This document shows, in pieces, positions 51,327 to 61,311 of a stretch of DNA of 64,000 bases. How positions within the stretch are numbered: position 1 is the stretch's first letter; every line of letters begins with the position of its first letter. Origin of the DNA: Ichthyophis bannanicus (lineage: Eukaryota > Chordata > Amphibia > Gymnophiona > Ichthyophiidae); contig CM066036.1 of assembly GCA_033557465.1 (NCBI GenBank), forward strand, positions 583,627,574 to 583,691,573, given 5' to 3'. The notes beneath the pieces are model-generated. The model was not told where the DNA came from, did not search any database, and was given only the letters and a program-made list of their open reading frames with translations. The translations under genes were made by a program, and so were the position numbers.

Positions 51327-52517
51327 CTAGAGAGCCTCCCCAAATAACAATCTGCCCTTAAAGGGCAGTTTACCGAGGCGGGACTTGGAAGAACCGTCAG
51401 CCGCCCAGTTGTGCAACCATAGGGACCGGCGCGCTGCCACCGCGGACGCCATACTATTAGCCAATGCGCGGATTAAATCATAAAACAGATCCGCCAAGTA
51501 GGCCGAGCCGGACTCCAGCCGGGTAACCTCCAACAGGCCTTGCTGGTCTAAGCCAGGGCTCGAGCGCAAGCGCTGCGACCACCACAGACACGACCGAGCC
51601 ACCCAAGCCCCGCAAATAGAGGCTTGCAATGACACGGCATCCGTATCGAAGGTTTGCTTCAGCAAATTATCAATCTTCTTATCCTGCCCGTCCTTGAGGG
51701 CCGCCGCCCCCTCAACCGGGATGGTGGTTTTCTTGGTCACTGCGGAAACCGCAGCATCCACTCGCGGAGACTTAAACAAGTCCCTGTCCTTGTCGGCGAG
51801 GGGATAAAGCCGTATCATCTGTTCCACCACGCGGTGGACGGGAAAAACCACCTGGGTATCCCTGACGGCCTGAATGAGAGGATCCTCCAGACCCTCTTCC
51901 TCCAGGGACCGCACTGCCGAAAGGTTAAGTGCCTGAAGGGACTCCGTAACCAGAGGAACCAGCTCGTCCTTCCGAAACACCCGAATGATCCGAGCCTGAT
52001 CCTCCGGCTCGGGGATCTCCCCATCCTCCAATTCCTCCGCTTCAGTCTCAGTATCGCCCTCCGCCCCGGACTCCAGAAGCCCCAGGGCGTCCTGCTCCTG
52101 TTCCCCCAACCGGAGCCGCTTGACCCCGGGTGGAGAGGAGCGCTGAGCCACCCCAGTGACCCCGGAGGGGAGAGAGGGGGGCCCAACCTCCGGCCACTGA
52201 CCGGACCTGCTCAAGTGGAAAGCCTGATGCATGAGGAGAACAAAATCAGGGGAGAATTCCATAGGTGGGACAACTATAGCCCCCTGCTGGAGCGCAGCCA
52301 CCGACCCACTGGCCGGTGGAACCGACCCAGACTGAGGGATGCTCGGAGAAAGGACACTGTCCCCTGAAGTAGAAGCATCCCCAGGGGTAGCCTGCTCCTG
52401 GACATGCACAGAGTGTTCCAGCTCTGCGGGCACTGCAGCGCAGCCCCTGCAGATGCCAGAGTCAGTCCCTGCCGCTCTGCGGGGCCCACAAATCACACAT
52501 TGGGGTTTGGAAGCCAT
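51327..52517 (-). CDS. gag-like protein of DIRS copy H, intact
   Basis: The frame extends upstream to 52955, but the first 146 codons lie in leader sequence. I choose the ATG at 52517 (MASKPQCVICG), giving 396 codons, because it places the zinc-knuckle-like CVICG...CRGC (CxxC-x11-CxxC) at the N-terminus as in other copies. A Ser/Pro-rich segment follows, then an acidic region (DTETEAEELEDGEIPEPEDQA), LSAVRSLEEEGLEDPLI, and a C-terminal capsid-like part with DLFKSPRVDAAVSAV, DTDAVSLQASICGAW and LADLFYDLIRALANSMASAV. The similarity to gag of A-G is mainly in layout, so H belongs to a clearly distinct DIRS family. Confidence 0.8.
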   Translation of the reverse strand: MASKPQCVICGPRRAAGTDSGICRGCAAVPAELEHSVHVQEQATPGDASTSGDSVLSPSIPQSGSVPPASGSVAALQQGAIVVPPMEFSPDFVLLMHQAFHLSRSGQWPEVGPPSLPSGVTGVAQRSSPPGVKRLRLGEQEQDALGLLESGAEGDTETEAEELEDGEIPEPEDQARIIRVFRKDELVPLVTESLQALNLSAVRSLEEEGLEDPLIQAVRDTQVVFPVHRVVEQMIRLYPLADKDRDLFKSPRVDAAVSAVTKKTTIPVEGAAALKDGQDKKIDNLLKQTFDTDAVSLQASICGAWVARSCLWWSQRLRSSPGLDQQGLLEVTRLESGSAYLADLFYDLIRALANSMASAVAARRSLWLHNWAADGSSKSRLGKLPFKGRLLFGEAL

Positions 52518-52955
52518 CCCAAGACCACCTCTGCCCAGCGGGATAGAAGGGAACCGGCACAGAAAAGCCCACACCACAGGGGCAATCTCATGCAAATCAG
52601 TCCCGGTTGAATAATAAAACGTTTTTTTTTTTTTTTTGCAAGAAACAAACACACTCCCCAGACTCCCAGGGGTGCCCTGAGCAAAATCGCCAGCAAAAGG
52701 AACCCCAAAAATCCCAGGGGAACCTGTGCACAAGTGATCAAAAGTGCCTCTAAAAGCACACTTTATAAATCCAAAATGGCCGCCGCACTTTTTCACCCGC
52801 GGTAAAAAACGGCGCGAAAATACAAAGACAAATAAATAATATGTAAAAAAAAGAAAACGACCCTCAGATACAGGGCAAACGATCAAATTTAGGAAAAATT
52901 GCCAAATGGGCTCAGGAGAGCCTACAGAACGCTGGCAGCTCTGACAAGAGAGCAC

Positions 52956-53286
52956 TGCTCACAAATACAGACATAAAATGAAAACTCCTACCAGCTCAGG
53001 AACAGCAAGGACACAGCCAACTTCACACAGTGTCAGCCACTGCTGTATCAGGTATGGCTTTTTCCCCGTACAGTCAAGGGGAAGCTCACCCAAGGCTGAT
53101 AAAATTAGCCAGGCAAGAAGACAGGAGCCTGCAGGTCTGACTTCCTCCCGAGTCTCCTGTGCCAAAGCACTAGAGAGGCATGTTTCTTTCACTTTTCCTT
53201 TTAAAGATACAACTAGCTATTAAATAAATAGCAAATAAATGTCCCAAAAACAAACCCTAAAAGACTAACTAACAAGTGTTGCTCCT
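52956..53286 (-). other. leader between right ITR and gag, DIRS copy H
   Basis: Non-coding leader on the element's 5' side; short open frames only. A T-run (52620-52637 on the plus strand) lies just upstream of gag. Confidence 0.5.
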
Positions 53287-53475
53287 TCAAGAGTCACTCA
53301 GTGTGCCCAGCAAGGGCACAGACGTCTTCAAGCTGCAAGAGACTGGACACACTGGGGGGCTTCTGGGAGCTCCTGCGGGATATGTACTACAGAAGATTTG
53401 ATTGGTCCAGTCTCCAGGCTGCAGTAGAAGGTGCACTACCCGATTGTGGAGGACTAAACTGGATATCCGCACAGG
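53287..53475 (-). repeat. 5' (right) ITR of DIRS copy H
   Basis: The complement of 37358-37472 runs without a visible mismatch for about 115 bp (from ACACTGGGGGGCTTCTGGG to GGAGGACTAAACTGGA). The terminus is TATCCGCACAGG. Near-identity of the arms suggests that H inserted recently relative to B, C and E. Confidence 0.9.
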
Positions 53476-53639
53476 AACTGTGCTATCTCCAGGAACAAGC
53501 AGGAATGAGTCTTCACATATGGGGACTCCCAAGCTAAGATGCCTGGAGTCCCAGCATGTCATAGGTTGGAACATGCTATCCCCCACAACACCAGGCATCC
53601 TGAGGATGGAGGGTAGGAGTTGAAGAAAGAAAGGTGCTG

Positions 53640-55890
53640 TGCAACAGCTAACCTAGCATAGGATTGCAGACAAGGAGTCCATGTGTGGATGATAATTGTC
53701 ATCAATGATATTGCAAAGAAAAAATATTGCAATATGGACCTCCCCTAACAGGACTTCAGAGAAGTATGGAGGTTCATGGGATCTACTGGGGAACCCAGTA
53801 GAGGAACCTCGAGAAGGACCTCACTGTAAGTGGAGGTAGTAAACCTGTAGGAAAAGCAATGGAGGTCAGAATCCTGAAAGGTAACAGGTAACCCCAGTAG
53901 GAAAAACTGGGGTAGTACAAAAACGGTAGGCCTTCAGCGGAAGGCTTTATGATAAAAGCCAAACTTTTTTGGCGGCAGAGTGGCTCACTCTTAGGAACAA
54001 AAAGAGAAAGGCCAACCGATTTGGACAAACAGGCCCAGTCCTTGTGGGGAGAAAGGGTATGGGAACCCCTTGTATCCCAAAAGAAAGGACAAACGCCGGA
54101 GGCGTTAGAGCCTGTGATGAGCTGAAGATCCGCAATGTCTCTCCTAACTGAAGTCAGCTGGGAGAGATATTGGAACATGGAGAGCTTCAGAAGTACCTAA
54201 CCTTAAGGTTATGGTAGGTGTTAACTACCACCAAAGTGGTTGTGAGTGTAGCACCCCAAAACATGCTGGATAGCATAAGCATGGGTAAAGCCCATCTGTC
54301 AGAATCATATAGCTATATGAGCCTCGACAGTCAGGTAGATAAAGCAGAATACATATCTACCGATAGTAAAATATCTCGACAGATACATATATATATATAT
54401 ATATATAACATTTAGATATATGAGAATATATCTATAGTGAGATATGAAGGGCATAAAATACACACAAATGATAGACATAGACATCTGTAAGATGTGAGCT
54501 ATAGGTATGAATATATAGTCCTCTATATGGAAGTCTGCAATGAAGCAGACAGAGATATGCCTACAAAAAGGTATTCACATAGGAAAATGTGGAGAAGAAA
54601 GATTCATCTAATAACAAGAAGATGGAACCTACTTGAGAAGATATATAGAGAATCAATTCCCACTGGTTATGGCTACAGGGATGCTAGGTAGTAGAATAAC
54701 CAGGATGGTTACGTGACAAGCAGAGGATGATATCAGTCTGCAGCCAGCAAGTCCCGAGTATTCTAGAACTCTAGCATGGTAAGTGAACAGAAGACGCATA
54801 GGAATGAGATACCATGCTGACCTGCTTAAGGGCAAAAAGGGTATCATGCGTTCTTACCATGAGGACGAACTGGAAGGAGAAAACATATTCCCGATTGGAA
54901 ATACTATGGACCAAAGCAGGGAATTAGCAACTCCTCAAGCTTTCACGTAAGAGGAGGCCTATGTCCTTTATATTAAAAAGGAGAACTTTTCTAGTCATGG
55001 GAGACATGACAGAAAAAGCCTTTTTCAACCATCTAGTATAGCTGTTGGAGAAAAAGCCCCCCATGCTCTCTAGCAAGGGCCCATAGTGGAGAGCTTCTCT
55101 GTAGAATTGCAGAGAGCATGATGCAGGAGAATGAGGAGATAGAACTGGCTGCAGGAGAGCCAGTACCTATGTCAACGATGCTGCCAAACCCAGGGGAATG
55201 GAGATGGCAGAAAGAGAAGACAATCCAACAAGCTTGTAGTGAAAAAATTTCCAAGACAGACGACAGCACTGACTTGAAGCCACTACTAAGACCAGACAGA
55301 ATGTTAGGACAAATCTGGTTGCTGGTGGACAAGAACCAGTGGTCCAAACATTAAGGCTCCTGCATTGGCAGCTGCTTGCCAGACAGCAGAAAGAATGGTA
55401 CTGTTTAAAAACAGAAAGAACAGACAAAGCAAGAGTAGAAAACTCTGGACGTGTCTGATGAACTGCTTCAAAGCAAGATTGAAAAAGAGGAGTCAACTCA
55501 GAAGAAGAGAACTCCGCACTGGAAAAGTAAGAAAACTAGAGAGGCTGAAGAAAAAGCCCTCCAGTGAAGCAATACTGCTGTTACAGAGGAGAGACCTGGT
55601 AAGAGGGTAAAGAGAATGGAGCTGAAGAAAACTTACAAAGTAGTAAGTTTATAGAAAGGAAAAAAGACATGTTGGCACAGGAAACTATCGTTTGATAGTG
55701 GATAGACCTCTTTCCCTAGCAGGAAGAAGAGGAGAACCCTGTGACCTAGAAGCATGAACATCCTGACAGCTCATAGAACATAGAAAGAATGGATGTCTTT
55801 CGGGAAGAGATCCATGTTTAGGATTTAGAATGACAGCAGTGGATTGCCTCTATTGAGAAGAAGCAACTGCAGATTGTAATCGCAAGAGTC
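53640..55890 (-). other. non-coding interior of DIRS copy G where RT and YR would be expected
   Basis: After a short region resembling the start of the YR 3' end in other copies (GGATGGAGGGTAGGAGTTG, about 53607), homology to YR, RT and RNase H disappears. The sequence is purine-rich on the plus strand (AGAAG, AGGAG words), has an AT-rich patch with a (TA)n run at about 54388-54410 and many GATATA/TAGATA words (54300-54520), and no open frame I recognise. I infer a non-autonomous, gag-only DIRS in which the enzyme genes were replaced, rather than simple point decay. Confidence 0.6.
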
Positions 55891-55894
55891 AGAA

Positions 55895-58130
55895 GCATCT
55901 GATGGATTGATCAGAAACCCTGTGGTTGCTGGGTTTGCTGAGCCTGGCGAGAGGTTGAACTCTGCAGACCAGGACGATGCTTCCCCTGTTTTGGAACATC
56001 TGTATGATGGGCAGATGATGCATAAAACCTTCTTCTCCTATGGGAAGAAAGTTTGGCAGGACATTTCCTACCTACTGGGACAGAAGAAGGTGCAGAACCA
56101 GCCCCTAGGAACAGGTAAGCCAGTGGACAACTGAGTAACCTGACGTAAAGACTCCTTGTTGAAAAGATTGTCTCCCGTGCAAGGAGTATGTCCCAGTCTG
56201 TGCTGTGCCCATTTGTCCAAGTCTGAAGCTTGGAGCCAGGCTCTACGTCGTGCCCCTATAGTTATAGCAGAAGTCCTGCTAACAGACTCAAGAGTCTAGG
56301 GAAGCATGAGTAAGAAACCAAGAGATATTCTGGAGATGCTTGAGCAGTGAAGAATAGTCTGCACTCTTGGACTCTGGAAGGGAAGGAGTCAAAAGATATA
56401 ATTGCTTTGTGACCTCCTCAAGAGATAGACTCATATAGAAAATATATGAGAGAATTCTTGCAGAAAGCATAGATGTATGGAAGGTTTGACGTCCAAAGGC
56501 ATCTAGTGTCTTAGACTCACGACCTGGCGGATAAGAAGAGTGCTTTTTCTTACTCTTTACCCGCCGCATTGCTGATTCCACTACTATGGAATGATGAGGA
56601 AGTTGAGTCTTTTGAAACCCTGGAGAGGGGGGGCACCTGATATAAGAGATCAGTTGCTCTGGAAGGTGGGGGTACCCTTAAAGGTGTTTCCCACATTCCT
56701 AGAAGGAGATCCTGCAAGGAATGATGCAAAGGAAGCATTATGTTCTCCTTTGCTTTGGTAGAAACAGAGCCTTGTGCAGGATCATGTCCTGGGATAGGAA
56801 TGGCAAGAGATCTTGCTATATCCAGGAGGAAACTCTGAAAAGAGGGATCCCCAACAGGACTCTCCCTTGGACAGGTTAGATCTGAAGAACTAGCCTGATC
56901 ACCGACAGAGCTATCCAGATATATAGGAATAGAAGATCCTGCAGAGTGTAGTGTGCAATGCTTAAAGGATGGTCGCCGGTACTTGCTGTCAGGAGCAGCG
57001 ACCGTCATTACCACATTGTCCATGCCAGATATCGACTCCAAGCTTGGTATAGAAGGGAGCGATCCTGTTGAAAAAAGCATGGCAGGAGTTGGCCACGATG
57101 CTACTGTGGATACCGGTACCGATGCCAATACCGGTACCGATGTCGGAGTCGAGCCCGACAGAGGCATCGGAGCAGTCATCAGTGACCGTTCAATCGGTAC
57201 CGAGGTAACTGAAAACCTCCGGGCGCTATCCTCGGTACCGAGCCCCTGGTATCGATCAGTGTCGGTACCAAAGCGTATTGGTACCCAGTCGCCCAGACTA
57301 GAGATCGATTCCAAACTCGGCATCGAGGGCAGCTCAATCGGCCTCGAGGGAACCGAGAGTTGCGGATCCGAATCATCGGAACCAAGCCTTCGGTACCGCC
57401 GAGAGCCGGTACCAAGACTTGTCGGTACGCAGTCCTCCAGACTGGAGATCGATTCGAGACTCGGCATCGAAAGAAGCGAGGCTATCGATGCACGTCTGGA
57501 GGGTACCGACGTCGGTGGTAGTATCGGTGCTGGTACCGATAATGGAAAGTCAGTCTGGAGTGTATCCACCGGTCCCGAAGGCACCGAGGACGCCAGATGA
57601 CCATCCATGGTGAGGAGTGTCTCATCCAACACCAGTGCCGTTGCCGGGGTATTGGTACCGCTCGAAGCGGCTGCCACCACCGGATACGTCTCAGGTATGT
57701 TCTGTGAGGGGTGAACCCCAGGAACAACCTGAAACCCCTGAAAGGCTTTGGAGGCCGAAGACTCCCGCCGGGGTTTTGAAGCCAGTGGGCTCTCGAGAGC
57801 AAGGCCGGAGCCGTCTACATGTTGTGCATGAGACCTACCACTCGAGGGCTGGCTAGTCTTAACAGACTGTTTGTGGGTTACCTGATCCTGTGTGGAAGAA
57901 GAAGGGGATGGTGCCCCGAAGTTGGAGGGAAACCGTGTATCGAGGGAACCCCGATGTTGAAAACCTCTTCTCACCAAACTGTTGTCAGGACCCAAGCAGG
58001 TTAGATACCGACTTCGAGGGTCTAAAAATAAAGTTGTACCGCCACAGTCTGAACATTTCTTTGGAGAAAGTGGCTGGCGGTTCCATGAAGGAAAAGAAGA
58101 GGCCTGAAGGCCTAAGAAACCGCGGGACAC
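55895..58130 (-). pseudogene. gag-like gene of DIRS copy G (long frame, one or two frameshifts)
   Basis: A 526-codon frame (56550-58130) contains CSDCG...LTCLGPDN at the N-terminus. It continues through a long Ser/Pro/Thr-rich part with three PSLESIS units (SMPSLESISSLEDCVP, SMPSLESISSLGDWVP, SIPSLESISGMDNVV), then VGDPSFQSFLLDIARSLAI and VPPPSRATDLLYQVPP. Homology then shifts frame at a G-run (about 56625-56632) into 56288-56581 (VESAMRRVKSKKKHSSYPPGRESKTLDAFG, STSMLSARILSYIFYMSLSL-like), and continues decayed to about 55900. The ATG at 58086 (MEPPATF) matches the usual gag start but is one frameshift away. It is otherwise well preserved compared with gag in C or E. Confidence 0.78.
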
Positions 58131-58249
58131 TATGAAGAAAAAATATCCCGTGAAAAAGGAAGATTTTACAAGAAAAGAAAAGAAAACACCGGCGGTACCG
58201 GTGGCGTCAGGAAGACAGCCGCGACCACAAGAAAACTAAAGAAATAAAA

Positions 58250-58466
58250 CAAGAATTTTCTGCGGTGACAGGAGGATGTCCTGCCGGCTCCGCGGAAAAC
58301 GAAAACTGAGGAGAGGCAGTTGGGAAAGGCGGGAAGGCAGCACGCAGGTGTGGTGGGATGCTTCCAAAAGCTCTTTGATTGGACGCTGGGAAGCGTTCCC
58401 GCGCAGACTCTGTCGGTACCGACGTACCCATATGTGAAGACTCATTCCTGCTTGTTCCTGGAGATA
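58250..58466 (-). repeat. 5' (right) ITR of DIRS copy G
   Basis: Complementary to about 37025-37215: GCGGGAAGGCAGCACGCAGG, GGTGGGATGCTTCCAAAAGC, TCTTTGATTGGACGCTGGG and GTCGGTACCGACGTACCC all pair with the left arm. The terminus is TTCCTGCTTGTTCC-TGGAGATA. Confidence 0.88.
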
Positions 58467-58863
58467 CTTAGATCCGCTAATGATCTGATAACATTCAGGA
58501 AAGAGCTTAAGACTCACCTGTTCTTTGAACATTTTGGTTCAAAAGAGACAGTGCAAGACCTCTTCTCTTCCCCACGTAACTCCCACTTAATTACATATCA
58601 TTTCCCAATAATGAACCCCCCTTTTACTGACTATATCCATGGCAACATAACTAAACTGATAGGTTTCCGCATGTAAATATGTTCAAACTTGTAAATAAGT
58701 TCTTTTTCTATTTTGCAAAGCTAAACTACAAACTGCCTTATGTAACCTATTCCTTCTATGCTACAACCTGTTTAAATTTGTTGAAATGTAATGATTCTGT
58801 TGGTTATGTGTAAACTGCTTTGCTTCTGCTGAAAGGTGGCATATAAAACCCTTAAATAAATAA
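58467..58863 (+). pseudogene. L2-b third piece: ORF2 end and 3' tail
   Basis: Codons L-R-S-A-N-D-L-I-T-FRKELKTHLFFEHF correspond to LRLTKDITKFRKELKTHLF of L2-a. A 3' UTR follows with AAACTGCTTTGC...AGGTGGCATATAAAAC, then AATAAATAAAT. Together with 36921-36998 it shows that DIRS G inserted into an L2 copy. Confidence 0.8.
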
Positions 58864-59109
58864 ATGGCTGTTGATTCCAATGTACTGTACCCAACATCTG
58901 CCCAGGGGCATTGGCAACTTGACTTTGGCTGTCAGAGCCCCTGCAATACCCCGGAGGTTGAACAGTCCTTTTGTCAGGGCACCTTCAATGGGTGCTCACG
59001 CTGACCCCCAATGCTCTCAACGCCCTGTCTCAATGGGCTCCGGTCTCAATGCACATGAGCCATCACCTGATGCTCAGCATGATCACCCTTTGGTGTCGAT
59101 GGAGACAAG

Positions 59110-59707
59110 GCTGGATCCCTCCTCGCTGGGAAGCTGACTGATGGCTGATGCTCTGGGACAGGATAAGTGCTCGGCTCCGACTGAGCTCCGCCCTCCTGTG
59201 CAACCAACGCTCTGCCCCTCCCCCCACCAGTAGGAATGCGAGCAGAGGACTTGGCGCAGATTAAAGAGAACATTGTGAGGGTGCTGCGGCGTGTGCAGCA
59301 CCCTCGCAATGTTCTCTTTAATCTGTGCTGGGTCCTCCGCTGGCATTCCTGCCGGTGGGGGGAGGGGCAGAGAGTCAATAGCTCTGCACCCCCCTCCCCC
59401 CCACTGGCAGGAATGTTGGCGGCGGACCCAGCGCAGGTTAGAGGGATCATGGCTTCAAAGTCATGGGGACCAATGCCGTCGGTGTCGAAGGTGGTGGATT
59501 GGACTTCAGAGCACCAAAGAGGGACTCTCGCTTTTTTCTTCTGACCTTTGAGGCCTCTCCTTGTCATCTGCAGACACAAATCACACGAAGAAGTCTGGTG
59601 ATCGCTTCCCAGGCATTGGAGGCACCAGTTGCGACTATCCGTGACAGAAATGGTCTCTGCGCACTTGGTACATTTTTTTTAAAACAACTGGCTGGATTTT
59701 GGGACAT
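59110..59707 (-). pseudogene. gag N-terminus remnant, DIRS copy I
   Basis: ATG at 59707 (MSQNPASCF) corresponds to MSKPASGF of copy E. The knuckle region is recognisable after indels (SVTDSRNWCLQCLGSDHQ-like codons about 59600-59650). Further on, the gag frame is disrupted by the inverted repeat at 59210-59372. Confidence 0.6.
59210..59372. repeat. 78-bp inverted repeat with 7-bp loop, plus a third partial unit
   Basis: The left arm (59210-59287) starts CTCTGCCCCTCCCCCCACC; the right arm (59295-59372) is its reverse complement with about nine mismatches and no net indel, separated by GGCGTGT. A third, partial unit in the left-arm orientation lies at 59382-59450. The RNA or single strand would form a strong hairpin. 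Confidence 0.85.
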
Positions 59708-60110
59708 GTCGGGAAAACTGGCCGTGGCAAAATCAAATGGCTCAATGGTGAAGGTAGACTCAATTGGGGCACCGCCAGTACCACAAAAACTGTTAAAACA
59801 TGAAGAAAAGAAGCAACATAAAGGAAATGTAATGGCAGGCAAAAGCAAATACGATTACGTTAGATTAGGACCTCGCAGGAGAGAAAAAAAGTTTACCAAT
59901 GGAAAGCGACTTAGAACATGTCTGTGGGGCTCCATGGAAAACTAACGACTCAAGACAATTGTGTCATGGTGGCAGGTGGGAAGGAGACACGCAGGCACGG
60001 TGGAGTCTCCCAAAAGCTTGCAATAGAAGCTGGGGAACGTTCCCGCATGGGGCTCCATCGCGGAAATCACCCATTCATGAGGACTTACTTCCTGCTTATC
60101 CACAGAGAAC

Positions 60111-60330
60111 TACTTTTAATAACGCATAAGCTTGGGAGAGTAGAATAAAATATAAGACTGTCGTGGAAACCTAAAACAATTAGGCAAATAAGTATATTTA
60201 TATTTCCCAAGAAACATGATAGTAGAAATTAAGGAAACCCCTCTCACAGCAACCAAAGGACATAAATAATAATAAAAACATAAAATAGAGAAAAAATCTG
60301 TACATAAAACAAAATACTATCGCTAAAAAT
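60111..60330. other. spacer
   Basis: AT-rich; nothing recognised. Confidence 0.4.
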
Positions 60331-60860
60331 GTAATTTTCAAGATTTGGTACACCGCCATTCACATGAATAACCATCAAAGCGGTTTACAATAAACCATTG
60401 CAATTAGAACATATAAATATTGTACAGACAAATACAATAGTTTGGGGATGAAACAGCTCAGCAATCAAATGTCTAAAACAACACGTAGTTCAGAGATAAA
60501 TAAGGAAAAAATATCAAGAAATAATACAGCTAACCTAGACCAGCCACATATCACGCAATCTAAGATGTATTAAATGCCTTATACAAAAGCTAATGTTTTA
60601 TATCCAGTTTACATTTTTTGGATAATTTTTCAGAACATAAATCAGGGGGCAGTAAATTCCAGAACACACGGCCGGGCCATAAAGCTGAAAGCAGCCACTT
60701 GAGTCCTCTTCAGCTTGAAATGAGAAGGAGATGGAATAGTCAAAAGATTCAACTGCAATGATCATAATGAATGACCCAGCAAGTAAGGAATAATCACAGA
60801 TGTAACCATAGCAATGTATTATAGTATAATGTTACAATGTTTTTTAATGTTATAAATATT
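60331..60860 (-). repeat. interspersed repeat family R1, third copy
   Basis: CAAAGCGGTTTACAATAAACC (about 60396) matches the R1 tail, and the AATTCC-AGAACACACGG segment at about 60655 recurs in form in the other copies. Non-coding. Confidence 0.45.
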
Positions 60861-60899
60861 CTTTACTGTTATAAATAGTCTTTATTGTTACAATTATTA

Positions 60900-60993
60900 G
60901 AAGGTTCTATGTAAAGCCCTGTTGGCCAATTCTTTTATCATGTAAACCGCTTAGACTTGGAGATACAGCGGTATAGAAAAACTTAAATAAATA
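60900..60993 (+). repeat. L2/SINE-type 3' hairpin tail
   Basis: TAAACCGCTTAGACTTGGAG followed by ATACAGCGGTATAGAAAAAC and TTAAATAAATA: the ACCGCT/AGCGGT hairpin and AATAAATA end match L2-a. Confidence 0.65.
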
Positions 60994-61070
60994 GGCGGGA
61001 ACATTGGTATAATAAATCTCCACTGAAGTCCCATTACATGGACCTCGCTAAGGGGCATATCAGTCCCTCT

Positions 61071-61175
61071 ACTACTACTACTTATCATTTGTATAGCACT
61101 ACAAGGCGTACGCAGCGCTGTTAGAGATGTAAGAGTCAGTCCCTTCTCATTAGAGTTTACAGTCTAATCAAGACA
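61071..61175 (-). repeat. LINE 3'-end-like repeat, minus copy
   Basis: CTACTACTACTTATCATTTG... GGCGTACGCAGCGCTG... AGTCCCTTCTCATTAGAG is the reverse orientation of the repeat at 61937-62033, ending in an (AGT)n-type tail. Confidence 0.6.
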
Positions 61176-61311
61176 GATAATACAATAAGTGGGGACTAGA
61201 ATATATCTAGTGAATAGTAAGGAAACACACAGGAGATCAGGATTCAAAAGGAGCCTTGTAGAAAGAGCAAAGTCTGGAGTTGGCAGGGTTGGTAAGTGAG
61301 TGAGTATGGCT
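61176..61311. other. short spacer
   Basis: Nothing recognised before DIRS copy J. Confidence 0.35.

Larger units (their letters stand above)
37317..53475 (-). mobile_element. DIRS copy H, divergent family, nested in copy G
   Basis: The ITRs are unrelated to those of copies A-G. The left arm 37358-37472 and the right arm near 53345-53460 look identical over about 115 bp. Flanks share AA (37315-37316 and 53476-53477) with no longer duplication. Removing L2-a (38401-47088) and MDCS-3 (48040-49553) leaves about 5.96 kb, a normal DIRS length. Its gag is intact, its RT has frameshifts, and its YR is open apart from the L2-a insertion. Confidence 0.9.
53478..58466 (-). mobile_element. DIRS copy G, main segment (right of nested copy H)
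   Basis: Resumes with the second half of the ICR (CTGTGCTATCTCCAGGAACAAGC-AGGAATGAGTCTTCACATATG), continues through a 2.2-kb region without RT or YR homology, then gag, and ends at the right ITR (58466). L2-b coding sequence continues immediately after it. Native length is about 5.3 kb. Confidence 0.88.
58864..60110 (-). mobile_element. DIRS copy I, 5' fragment
   Basis: The right terminus CACCCATTCATGAGGACTTAC-TTCCTGCTTATCCACAGAGAAC (about 60068-60110) and the ITR blocks upstream match the 5' end of DIRS copies, most like copy F. Only a decayed gag start is present; it contains the foldback at 59210-59372. The left end abuts the L2-b tail. Confidence 0.7.

Noticed and set aside
54385..54412. 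TA dinucleotide run as an origin or regulatory site
   Set aside because: A simple microsatellite in an AT-rich patch with no other supporting feature.
55118..55610. Host-derived exon captured in DIRS copy G
   Set aside because: The frames are short, basic and unrecognised; there are no splice-like boundaries or domain motifs to support capture.
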